DNA of 5,306 nucleotides from an uncultured Acidobacteriota bacterium (lineage in GTDB: Bacteria; Acidobacteriota; JAAYUB01): the NCBI GenBank assembly GCA_937925645.1, contig CALAMB010000058.1:1-5306 (forward strand). Direction: 5' to 3'. A model generated the notes under the pieces. That model was not told the origin of the DNA and did no database searches. It was given only the letters and a program-made list of their open reading frames with translations. A program made the position numbers and the translations under genes. Below, one piece after another: positions 1 through 5,306 of the stretch. Numbering within the stretch: position 1 is the first letter of the stretch; each line of letters begins with the position of its first letter.

Positions 1-2935
1 CGCCCAGCGTCGGGTGATCGGCGAACAGGTAATCCCAGAACCAGTAGTCCGATTCAGGGTTGCGGGTGACCGCGGGCGCGGGCAAGTGATCCTCTTCCGC
101 GTCCTTCGTCGTGGCGAAGGTCAGTCCCGACGCCACTGCGGCGGGGGGCGCGCCGTTCGCCCGGGCCATGAGCTGGCCGCGGCCGACGGCGACGCGGTAC
201 ACGTTGGCGTCGGCGTAGGGGCTGTCCGACCGCCGGCCGTAGAAGACGATGGCGCCCGGCGCCTGGTCGGTAAGATAAGTGACCAGCCGGCCGCCGCTGG
301 TGATCTCCAGGCGGCCGCGATGCGCCAGCGCCTCCACCGCCGCGCGCGGCAGCGCCAGCGCCTCGGCCAGCGCGTCGAACGGCACGGCGTGCAGCCCGTC
401 GGCGCGCACCGCCACCTTCGCCGCCTCGGGCCGCGCCCCGCCCGCAGCGGTCTTGCCCGCGACAGCCGATTCATGGTGTTGCGGCTCCGCGTTCGGTGTG
501 ACCGCATCCCGCCGCTGCCGCGGGTGCGGCGTGCGGGAGCCGGATGCGTCGACGGGCGGGGCGGCCACGACGTCCGGGCTCGACGCGGTTTCCGGTATCG
601 TCACCGTGAACGGGCCGTATTCCAGTGTCCTGCCGTGAACGTCCAGCTCCTCGATCCGGTACTGGTAGGTCTGCCCGGGCAACGCTTCCGGATCGGCCAA
701 TCGGTACACGCCGCCCTGGGGGTGGCCCGGCAGGGCCGGGAGCGGCGTGTCGGTGAGGCGCCGCCACCCTCCGTCGGCCTCGTCCCAGCGGGAGACGAAG
801 AAGCCCGCGGTCCCCTGCTCCGCCGCGGTGGCCCAGCGCAGCACCGGCTCGCCGCCGGCCCACTCGCTGCCGAAATCGGAAACGAGCACCCGGGTGGGGA
901 GTTCGCTAGCCGCTTGCACCCACAGTCCGCAAATGGGCCCAAATAGAAAATCGGCGCCCATCTCATCTTCAAAAAAAGCCGTAGTCCCGGTATCATTTAC
1001 GCCAGTGGGATCGGGTTGTCCGGTGACCAGAAAAGCATTGGTGGTGAGCGGTGTAACATCCAGCCAATAGCGAAGGATGGCTGTCGACCGCGGGGGTAGT
1101 TCGCCGGGATTCCATTCGATATAACTGTTGGTGGGACCAGTGGGTTGGGAAAACGGCTCATCCGGCAACGGGTCAATTACGCCTGTGAGATGTCCCGCGT
1201 ATGTGATATTGCCGTCGACGGACGAGGCAGGGATATACACTTTGATCAGGTGCGACGAATCAAAGGTAATGGCGTAGGGCGTTGGATTCACAACGGCTAC
1301 GCTGATCCGGATCGTGGTGGTTTCGCTGATCGTGGGTTGTGCAGGGCCCAACACTTGCTGAACGGATTGAAGCATGAAAGGCTTGAGCGGCTTTTGGAAA
1401 TCGCTGTCTAACAGATAGAAACGCAACGCATCGTTCCCGGGATCACCTGGTGAAGAGGAAGGCGGTGGTGTCAGCGTTTTATAGTTGCCCAGATAATGGC
1501 TGATGATATTGTTTGGTTCGCTTGTTCCGGGTGCTTCCAGTGTGATCATTTCGCTCCACAACCCGTATTCGGCGGCGGAATTCTGGCTGTTCCAACCATC
1601 CAGCGCGTTCTGGGCCCAACTGCCAGCACTGGTGGAACTCACAAAAGATGATTCATATGCCGGAGTCAAATCCGCTTCGATTAGGCGACCTTCAAAGTAA
1701 TAGGTAGCGTTGGTTGTGCCTGAAAAAGCTGCGTCGAAATCGTTGCTGTACACCGAGCATCCGCAAGTGACATAGGGATAAAACGTAAAGGAATCATAAA
1801 TCATACCGGAGCCGTCCCACCCGTTCACCACGAATGGATAGGCATAGATATTGATCTCAGGGTAGATTCTGATTTGGATGTCGGTGATATTCCAACCAAA
1901 TGAATGATCCGTTTGGTTTGAAGGTCCCATCACCCAGCGAAAGGCAACTTCGGGTTGGTGTCTCAACTCGGGAATATCAAGCTGGCTAAAAGACAACGTA
2001 GTCCATTCTATGTCCGCGGTCGAATCATAGCTAGCTACTTTTACCCAAGACCCGGGATCTGATGGATTGATCGATGCTTCAAACGAGGCTTTGTCGTCCG
2101 CTGCCAGGCCCAACCACTTTTGAAAGCTTATGTTGTAACGAGCGGCGCTGGAAAAATCGATGGGTGGGTTGACGACGAGACATTCTCCATAACTGTTGGT
2201 GATCTCGCCATATTCCCCACCGATTGCGTAGCCATAGATGTTGGTGAATCCCTCAGGAGCTTCAGTCGGGTCACCCACGGTATTTTCAGCATCCGGCGGA
2301 CCCCACTCCCAAGCAGTGCCCGATGGATCCTCAGTCCATCCAGGATCGGAATCCAGATTAAAACTGTATTCGATGGGATCAGTGAAAGCAGCAACTTCAA
2401 AATAATTAATGTCATTGCCCTTAAAGGTTGTTCCATCACCTGATTGCATGATAACCCGCAATCTCCAATGACCGGGAGTTGGATCCAGAACAGTGAAGTT
2501 TAAAGGAACATTAAATTCGTTTCCGTCATAACAATCACCGCTGTCACAATCATCAGGATCAGGACCGATCAATCCTGAGTTGGCGTAAGGAGCGCCATCG
2601 GGTTGGTCTAAATAGTAGATGACCTGCGAATCCGGATCTGAAAGGATCGGTTCACCCAGTTCATTCAGCGACTGGTCAAACGTGTCCCCGATGTCAGCAT
2701 CGAATATTTCGATGTATAACCTTGTTCCACTTGGTAATCCTGGGGGAACCTCAATGAAGAACACGAGGTAACTGTTCAAACCACTGACGTTCGAAATGTA
2801 ATCCCCAACAAGCAACGGGGCATTGGGTCCTACCACCATAGAACCTTGGTATATATTTCCGCCCGAAAAGACGAAACACGCTAGCAAAGAAATAAATATC
2901 AGATTAAACAAAGAAAAAAGTCTATCAGGTTTCAT
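1..2935 (-). CDS. Large secreted multidomain protein, probable C25-type peptidase precursor (3' end outside window)
   Basis: The minus-strand frame from ATG 2935-2933 stays open to the window edge (978 codons, no stop). It starts MKPDRLFSLFNLIFISLLAC, a Sec signal peptide; LLAC at residues 17-20 could be a lipobox, although hydrophobic FVF follows. Residues about 110-135 hold an Asp/Cys-rich stretch (DPDDCDSGDCYDG) that could bind calcium. Residues about 187-360 resemble the MAM/jelly-roll modules of bacterial exoproteins (QKWLGL, then FRWVMGPSNQTDHSFGWNITD). Residues about 680-780 look Fn3-like (EPVLRWATA, YQYRIEELD). A Pro/Ala-rich linker comes next, then residues about 839-978, including DSPYADANVYRV and ESDYWFWDYLFADHP, which I associate from memory with the region ahead of the catalytic domain in C25 (gingipain-like) peptidases. 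No catalytic residues lie in the window, so protease function is inferred. GAGG six bases before the ATG supports the start. Composition shifts sharply near 900-950. Coding call strong, function moderate. Confidence 0.82.
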   Translation of the reverse strand, partial: MKPDRLFSLFNLIFISLLACFVFSGGNIYQGSMVVGPNAPLLVGDYISNVSGLNSYLVFFIEVPPGLPSGTRLYIEIFDADIGDTFDQSLNELGEPILSDPDSQVIYYLDQPDGAPYANSGLIGPDPDDCDSGDCYDGNEFNVPLNFTVLDPTPGHWRLRVIMQSGDGTTFKGNDINYFEVAAFTDPIEYSFNLDSDPGWTEDPSGTAWEWGPPDAENTVGDPTEAPEGFTNIYGYAIGGEYGEITNSYGECLVVNPPIDFSSAARYNISFQKWLGLAADDKASFEASINPSDPGSWVKVASYDSTADIEWTTLSFSQLDIPELRHQPEVAFRWVMGPSNQTDHSFGWNITDIQIRIYPEINIYAYPFVVNGWDGSGMIYDSFTFYPYVTCGCSVYSNDFDAAFSGTTNATYYFEGRLIEADLTPAYESSFVSSTSAGSWAQNALDGWNSQNSAAEYGLWSEMITLEAPGTSEPNNIISHYLGNYKTLTPPPSSSPGDPGNDALRFYLLDSDFQKPLKPFMLQSVQQVLGPAQPTISETTTIRISVAVVNPTPYAITFDSSHLIKVYIPASSVDGNITYAGHLTGVIDPLPDEPFSQPTGPTNSYIEWNPGELPPRSTAILRYWLDVTPLTTNAFLVTGQPDPTGVNDTGTTAFFEDEMGADFLFGPICGLWVQAASELPTRVLVSDFGSEWAGGEPVLRWATAAEQGTAGFFVSRWDEADGGWRRLTDTPLPALPGHPQGGVYRLADPEALPGQTYQYRIEELDVHGRTLEYGPFTVTIPETASSPDVVAAPPVDASGSRTPHPRQRRDAVTPNAEPQHHESAVAGKTAAGGARPEAAKVAVRADGLHAVPFDALAEALALPRAAVEALAHRGRLEITSGGRLVTYLTDQAPGAIVFYGRRSDSPYADANVYRVAVGRGQLMARANGAPPAAVASGLTFATTKDAEEDHLPAPAVTRNPESDYWFWDYLFADHPTLG

Positions 2936-2941
2936 GGAACA

Positions 2942-3001
2942 CCTCGAATCCAGGCTGTTACGAAACCAATTATTATAATCATAGCATAATGATAATGTCT
3001 G
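2942..3001 (-). promoter_or_regulatory. Promoter and ribosome binding site of the secreted-protein gene
   Basis: Read on the minus strand, a perfect TATAAT lies at 2977-2972. CAGACA (4 of 6 matches to TTGACA) lies at 3001-2996, with an 18-base spacer. Transcription would begin near 2965, giving a leader of about 30 bases. GAGG at 2945-2942 sits six bases before the ATG. An imperfect dyad (tctgc-ttg-gcaga, 2998-3010) overlaps the -35 box and could be an operator. All of this is read from sequence; activity is inferred. Confidence 0.5.
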
Positions 3002-3110
3002 CTTGGCAGATAGTATGAGAATCAAATGGGTGGTGATGGATCCTTAAAAAAAATTTAATCGCAGAATTTCCTCGAAAATTTGGCAAACTTATGGGTGTGC
3101 CCCACTAGGT
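3002..3110. other. AT-rich intergenic stretch without a gene
   Basis: This lies between the promoter of the left gene and the palindromic repeats. It is much more AT-rich than the rest of the window and holds an A8-T3 tract at about 3046-3056, roughly 80 bases upstream of the proposed transcription start of the left gene. The tract may be bent or UP-element-like DNA, but it is far from the core promoter. I see no ORF or RNA gene. Confidence 0.4.
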
Positions 3111-3177
3111 GCGGGTTTCCTGAGAATCAGTGCCCGCTTCGCGGGAAACCAGGGCACAGATATGTCTGCGCACTCCT
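3111..3177. repeat. REP-like palindromic repeat, left flank of the insertion
   Basis: Nested inverted repeats: ggtttcc (3114-3120) pairs with ggaaacc (3144-3150); cccgc-ttc-gcggg at 3133-3145; and gtgccc (3130-3135) pairs with gggcac (3152-3157). It ends with gtctgcgcactcc (3164-3176), which recurs exactly at 4847-4859 on the other side of the element. The repeat therefore reads as the left part of a palindrome cluster split by the IS110 element. Confidence 0.6.
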
Positions 3178-3183
3178 GTACAT

Positions 3184-3189
3184 TGTAAT
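3184..3189 (+). promoter_or_regulatory. -10 half of the circle-junction promoter (left end)
   Basis: TGTAAT has one mismatch to TATAAT and lies six bases inside the left end. No good -35 lies upstream in the integrated form. In the excised circle the right-end TTGACA would be placed 17 bases upstream. Transcription would start near 3196, just before the first stem of the bridge RNA. Confidence 0.65.
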
Positions 3190-3202
3190 CGCGTGAACGG
3201 CG

Positions 3203-3272
3203 CAGCGGTGGGGAACACCAGCGCACTCCTGGTTGGTGAACAACCCGTTTTGGATTAGTGTCCCTGTCGCTG
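3203..3272 (+). other. Target-binding loop 1, programmed for the present site
   Basis: The outer stem is 3203-3218 with 3258-3272: cagcg/cgctg, three G-U pairs, gggaacac/gtgtccc with a bulged A at 3215. The left guide gcgcactcctg (3221-3231) is identical to the left flank 3169-3178 plus one preceding base register, i.e. the same 11 bases ending on the core G. The inner hairpin is ggttg-gtgaa-caacc (3231-3245). The right guide cgttttggat (3246-3255) can pair with all ten bases of the right half-site GTccaaagcg (4788-4797), using two G-U pairs. Confidence 0.8.
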
Positions 3273-3275
3273 TGT

Positions 3276-3339
3276 CCGGGATCGCCGCAGGAAACAGGCC
3301 AAACACCATCCGATTCGGTTAGGATGAGTCCGGTCGGCC
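3276..3339 (+). other. Degenerate donor-loop-like segment of the bridge RNA
   Basis: It lies at the place a donor loop should occupy after target loop 1. Its right part (cggtt, agga, then tcc, 3316-3331) aligns with the real donor loop (cggtac, agga, then tcc, 3450-3466) at the same offset of about 134 bases as the target loops. The left part, around caggaaac (3288-3295), keeps only ggaa of the donor guide and lacks the GT core. The outer stem is broken (gggatcgccg against cggtcggccc), and a local catcc/ggatg hairpin competes with it. A decayed donor-loop copy is the best reading, but the similarity is weak. Confidence 0.4.
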
Positions 3340-3406
3340 CCTTGCCGGGAACGCCGATGCATTCAGTTCCGGCCAGGAACGGGTTTGGACCAGCGTCCCG
3401 GCAAGG
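3340..3406 (+). other. Target-binding loop 2, alternative left guide
   Basis: The outer stem is a perfect 11 bp (ccttgccggga, 3340-3350, with tcccggcaagg, 3396-3406). It is followed by a bulged A at 3351 and three more pairs. The inner hairpin is gttcc-ggcca-ggaac (3366-3380). The left guide strand gatgcattca leads into GT (3356-3367). The right guide tttggac (3384-3390) is complementary to GTccaaa. Both halves are homologous to target loop 1 (13 of 19 and 15 of 20 positions). The left guide does not match the present left flank, so this loop would read a site like gatgcattca-GT-ccaaac. Confidence 0.65.
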
Positions 3407-3409
3407 ACG

Positions 3410-3476
3410 ACGTGAGGCCAGATCCAGTGGGAAGTTGCGCCGCGAGCGCCGGTACAGGAGCGATCCCGCCTCACGT
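3410..3476 (+). other. Donor-binding loop
   Basis: The outer stem is a perfect 9 bp (acgtgaggc, 3410-3418, with gcctcacgt, 3468-3476) and the inner hairpin is gcgc-cgcga-gcgc (3437-3449). The left donor guide gtgggaagt (3427-3435) is identical to the last nine bases of the right end (4781-4789), core GT included. The right donor guide is short: gtac (3452-3455) can pair with the first four bases of the left end, GTac. A short right donor guide is in line with IS621. Confidence 0.75.
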
Positions 3477-3496
3477 ACGGCCGATACCGCCATCGT

Positions 3497-3504
3497 AAAG
3501 GAGG
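3497..3504 (+). promoter_or_regulatory. Shine-Dalgarno of the transposase gene
   Basis: AAAGGAGG lies eight bases before ATG 3513. It fixes the start there, although the frame stays open back into the bridge RNA region. Confidence 0.8.
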
Positions 3505-3512
3505 TCTGGATC

Positions 3513-4742
3513 ATGAGTCAACCGTCTTGGTGGCTGGGAATCGACCTGGGGTCGCAACAGCACGAGCTGTGCCTGCTCGATGCGACCGGGACGGTGGTGC
3601 GCCGAGGGCAGATCCGCCATGACCCGGCCGGGGTGGCCCGTCTGGTGGCCTTCGTGGACGAGGCCACGGGCCGGCGGCCGACCGCCGTGGCCGCGGCGCT
3701 GGAGACGCCGCGGTGCCTGGTGGGCGAAGTGCTGCAGGAGCGGGGCGTCCAGTTGTACGCCATCAACCCGAAGCAGCTGGATCGATTCCGCGACCGGCAT
3801 ACCGTGGCCGGAGCCAAGGACGACCGGCTGGACGCCTATGTGTTGGCCGACAGCCTGCGCACCGACACCCACTTGTTCCGCCGCGTGGCCCCGCTGCCGC
3901 CGGAGAACTACCGGCTGCGGGAGCTGACCCGGACCCTGGCCGAGCTGGAACAACTGAACCGCCAGCAGGCCAACCGGCTCTGGAGCGTATTGAACCGGTA
4001 CTTCCCGATCCTGCTGCGGTGGTGCCCCGGGGCGGACGAGCCGTGGCTGTGGGCGTTGTTGCGGCAGGCGGCCACGCCGGCCCAAGCGGCGACCTTGTCG
4101 ACGGCGGACCTGCAGCAGATTTTGCGGCGGCACCGAATCCGCCGCCTGACGGCGGTCGACCTGCAGGCCGCCCTGGCGGAACCGGGCGAATCCGGCGACC
4201 CCCTGACCGTGGAACTGGGTGCCCAGCGTGTGCTTTTCTATCTGGACCAGCTGGAGCTGATCCAACGGCAAGTCCGCCAGTGCAGCCGCGCCATTCAAGC
4301 GATCATGAACGCGCCGTCGGCCGACCCCGCCCCCACCGATCGCGAGATCGTCCGCTCCGTCGTCGGCATCGGCTGGAAGACCGGCGCCATCCTCCTGGGC
4401 GAGGCGGCGACGGCTCTCCAACAGGCGGATTACCGAACGTTGCGCGGGGAGTGCGGCGTGGCCCCCGTCACCAAGGGCAGCGGGCTCCATCGCATCACCC
4501 TGATGCGCCGCGCCTGCGATCATCGCCTCCGCCTGGCCCTGCACCATGCCGCCGGGGTGGCCATCCAGCATGTCAGCCCGTGGTATCGGATCTACCACCG
4601 CATCCGGCTACGGGGCGGCTCCCATGCCCGCGCCCTGCGCCAAGTCGGCGATCGGTTGCTCAAGGTGCTGACCACGATGCTCCATAACCGGACATTATTT
4701 GATCTCGGCCGCCTCAATGGAGTCACCCCAACACTCGGGTGA
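3513..4742 (+). CDS. IS110-family transposase (bridge-RNA-guided recombinase)
   Basis: This 409-residue protein is of full family length. The N-terminal RuvC-like DEDD domain (about residues 7-125) shows GIDLGSQQHE with D11, ALETPR with E64, and KDDRLDAYVLAD with D104 and D107, the four acidic residues of the IS110 family. A helical, Glu/Gln/Arg-rich middle follows (about 130-265). The C-terminal Transposase_20 domain (about 278-385) has VVGIGWKTGAILLGE, then YRTLRGECGVAP and KGSG, with S323 the expected catalytic serine. The family excises the element as a circle and recombines it into a target chosen by the bridge RNA, here encoded directly upstream. The strong ribosome binding site sets the start; the open frame back to 3258 has no start signal and overlaps the RNA. 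All catalytic residues are present, so the enzyme looks intact. Confidence 0.95.
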   Translation: MSQPSWWLGIDLGSQQHELCLLDATGTVVRRGQIRHDPAGVARLVAFVDEATGRRPTAVAAALETPRCLVGEVLQERGVQLYAINPKQLDRFRDRHTVAGAKDDRLDAYVLADSLRTDTHLFRRVAPLPPENYRLRELTRTLAELEQLNRQQANRLWSVLNRYFPILLRWCPGADEPWLWALLRQAATPAQAATLSTADLQQILRRHRIRRLTAVDLQAALAEPGESGDPLTVELGAQRVLFYLDQLELIQRQVRQCSRAIQAIMNAPSADPAPTDREIVRSVVGIGWKTGAILLGEAATALQQADYRTLRGECGVAPVTKGSGLHRITLMRRACDHRLRLALHHAAGVAIQHVSPWYRIYHRIRLRGGSHARALRQVGDRLLKVLTTMLHNRTLFDLGRLNGVTPTLG

Positions 4743-4743
4743 C

Positions 4744-4762
4744 AGCCGGGCACTCCCCGGCT
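4744..4762 (+). terminator. Hairpin just after the transposase stop, possible terminator
   Basis: agccggg (4744-4750) and cccggct (4756-4762) form a perfect 7-bp stem around a cactc loop, two bases after the stop codon. No T-run follows (cttcctg), so it may equally be a structural or stabilising hairpin of the right end. Confidence 0.4.
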
Positions 4763-4770
4763 CTTCCTGC

Positions 4771-4776
4771 TTGACA
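4771..4776 (+). promoter_or_regulatory. -35 half of the circle-junction promoter (right end)
   Basis: This is a perfect TTGACA thirteen bases before the end of the element, with no matching -10 in the integrated flank. Joining right and left ends at GT places it 17 bases from TGTAAT (3184-3189). IS110-type circles are known to assemble such a promoter to drive the RNA and the transposase. Confidence 0.7.
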
Positions 4777-4780
4777 TAAG

Positions 4781-4789
4781 GTGGGAAGT
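4781..4789 (+). other. Left donor half-site and GT core at the right end
   Basis: gtgggaagt is repeated exactly at 3427-3435 in the donor loop of the leader. The last two bases are the core GT, also present at the left end (3178-3179). Confidence 0.75.
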
Positions 4790-4859
4790 CCAAAGCGCTT
4801 CGCGCTAACCAAAGACGCGTCCCGCGTCGATCCAAAGCGCAGACGTGTCTGCGCACTCC
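4790..4859. repeat. REP-like cluster of three hairpins, right flank and target
   Basis: Three perfect small palindromes follow each other: agcgc-ttc-gcgct (4794-4806), gacgcg-tcc-cgcgtc (4814-4828) and gcgcagac-gt-gtctgcgc (4837-4854). Each begins at or within a ccaaag motif (4790-4795, 4809-4814, 4832-4837). The closing arm plus actcc of the third one repeats the left flank of the element. No ORF is supported. Confidence 0.7.
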
Positions 4860-4897
4860 AAGCTAAAGGAGGGCAGCCCCGCGGCGCCCGGCGGCGC

Positions 4898-5306
4898 TCA
4901 GCGGTGCAGCAGCTCCAGGACGAGGGCGGACATGGCGAGGGCGCCGGTGCGGATGCTCGGCTCCACCGCGGCGGTGTAATGCCCCGAGTGGAGCGGCGCC
5001 GGCGCCGTGCCGGGCGCGCGGTACGGGTCGCTCGTGCCCACACGGAACATGAGGCTGGGGATGGGCGGGTGCTGCAGCCGGTAGGCGCCGAAATCCTCGC
5101 CGATCATCTCAGGGCGCCGCGCCACCACCGCGTCGGCGCCGAGCGCCGCCCGGAAGGCGGCCGCTGCGCGGCGGCACAGTTCCGGGTCGTTGTAGACGGC
5201 CGGCGTGAACTCGTCGCGCAGCGTCACCTCCGGCAGCCGGTCCTCGGGCGCCCCGGCGGCGAGCGCCACGTGGCGGCTGATCCGGTGGACGGAGGCCAGG
5301 ATCCGG
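4898..5306 (-). CDS. M20-family amidohydrolase/metallopeptidase, C-terminal part
   Basis: The gene enters from the right edge and ends at TGA 4900-4898. The 135 visible residues start RILASVHRISRHVALAAG in frame from the edge, so the real start lies outside. GEDFGAY (fragment residues 69-75) and LHSGHYTAAVEPSIRTGALA (105 onward) are typical of the M20D amidohydrolases (hippurate hydrolase, IAA-amino acid hydrolase type). These hydrolyse N-acyl amino acids with a two-metal centre; the His of LHS is the expected last metal ligand. Families of this type are about 380-450 residues, so roughly the last third is present and substrate cannot be read. GC content is high, like the distal part of the left gene. 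It converges with the transposase across the REP-like cluster. Confidence 0.88.
   Translation of the reverse strand, partial: RILASVHRISRHVALAAGAPEDRLPEVTLRDEFTPAVYNDPELCRRAAAAFRAALGADAVVARRPEMIGEDFGAYRLQHPPIPSLMFRVGTSDPYRAPGTAPAPLHSGHYTAAVEPSIRTGALAMSALVLELLHR

Larger units (their letters stand above)
3196..3480 (+). ncRNA. Bridge RNA (seekRNA) of the IS110 element, apparently duplicated internally
   Basis: The leader between the left end and the transposase gene folds into successive stem-loops, each with an outer stem, two unpaired guide strands and a small inner hairpin, the architecture known for IS110 bridge RNAs such as that of IS621. Target loop 1 (3203-3272) matches both flanks of the insertion. 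The donor loop (3410-3476) contains nine bases identical to the right end. Between them lie a degenerate donor-like segment (about 3276-3339) and a second target-like loop (3340-3406). At about 285 nt it is much longer than the roughly 177-nt IS621 RNA. Ends are estimated: the start from the -10 box, the end from the last stem. It probably shares its transcript with the transposase. Confidence 0.8.
3178..4789 (+). mobile_element. IS110-family (IS110 group) insertion sequence, apparently complete
   Basis: The element carries a DEDD/serine transposase, a long structured 5' non-coding leader and a short 3' end, the IS110-group layout (the IS1111 group has its RNA downstream). The ends are placed by a GT core at 3178-3179 and 4788-4789. 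Joining the ends with one GT gives TTGACA, 17 bases, TGTAAT. The guides in the leader match flank and end up to this same GT. There are no terminal inverted repeats or longer target duplication, as usual for IS110. Size is about 1.61 kb. The inferred empty site reads gcgcactcct-GT-ccaaagcgc inside the REP-like cluster. The exact base of each end is inferred and could be off by one or two. Confidence 0.85.

Noticed and set aside
14..946. 310-codon plus-strand frame
   Set aside because: It lies antisense to the high-GC half of the exoprotein gene, gives an Arg/Gly/Ala-rich product without recognisable domains, and is the usual shadow in GC-rich DNA. The minus frame continues through it with sensible domains.
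3169..3231. gcgcactcctg at 3169 and 3221 as an ordinary direct repeat or target duplication
   Set aside because: The second copy sits in the guide strand of a paired loop, and the matching right guide fits the other flank, which a simple duplication does not explain.
3258..3512. N-terminal extension of the transposase in the same frame
   Set aside because: No Shine-Dalgarno, the sequence is explained by bridge RNA stems, and IS110 proteins start just before the first catalytic Asp motif, as they do with ATG 3513.
3089..3514. 141-codon minus-strand frame over the leader
   Set aside because: It crosses the element boundary and the structured RNA, has no ribosome binding site, and shows no family resemblance.
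3471..4598. 375-codon minus-strand frame
   Set aside because: It is antisense to the transposase, which has all catalytic motifs; the product is compositionally biased and unfamiliar.
3178..4789. Assignment to the IS1111 group
   Set aside because: The structured RNA lies upstream of the transposase, the 3' end is short, and no subterminal inverted repeats are seen; all point to the IS110 group.
4790..4859. CRISPR-like array because of the repeated ccaaag motif
   Set aside because: The units are tiny palindromes, there are no spacers of constant length, and no cas genes are seen.
4884..4897. Terminator of the amidohydrolase gene (gcgcc-cggc-ggcgc right after the stop)
   Set aside because: The stem is short, the whole area is GC-rich, and there is no adjacent T-run on the minus strand; the hairpin may be chance.

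Overview
The window looks like a piece of a GC-rich bacterial chromosome. The coding style, the secreted multidomain protein and the scattered small palindromes would suit an acidobacterial or similar soil/sediment lineage, but no feature fixes the taxon. Three genes are present: a large secreted protein gene on the minus strand (1-2935, running off the left edge), an IS110-family transposase on the plus strand (3513-4742), and the 3' end of an M20-type amidohydrolase/peptidase gene on the minus strand (4898-5306, running off the right edge).

The left gene is one uninterrupted frame of 978 codons with no stop inside the window. It has a signal peptide, a MAM/jelly-roll-like module, an Fn3-like module and a stretch resembling the region that precedes the catalytic domain in C25 (gingipain-like) peptidases. 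Its base composition changes abruptly near position 900-950: the first two thirds of the gene are moderate in GC, and the remainder is very GC-rich with G/C-ending codons.

The centre is an apparently complete IS110-group element (about 3178-4789). Its ends can be placed because three independent signals agree. A perfect -35 box at the right end and a -10 box at the left end would be 17 bp apart in the circular form. A GT core is present at both ends. The non-coding leader folds into loops whose strands match the two flanks and the right end, as expected for a bridge RNA (seekRNA). The element sits in a cluster of small REP-like palindromes, and its guides read exactly that cluster.

The most unusual observation is that the leader seems to hold a tandemly duplicated bridge RNA with a period of about 135 nt. 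The first target loop (3203-3272) matches the present insertion site. A decayed donor-like segment follows, then a second, homologous target loop (3340-3406) with a different left guide, and then a donor loop (3410-3476) that matches the element's own right end. Paired substitutions between the two target loops keep the stem intact. This would be a two-target-loop bridge RNA and is worth testing.
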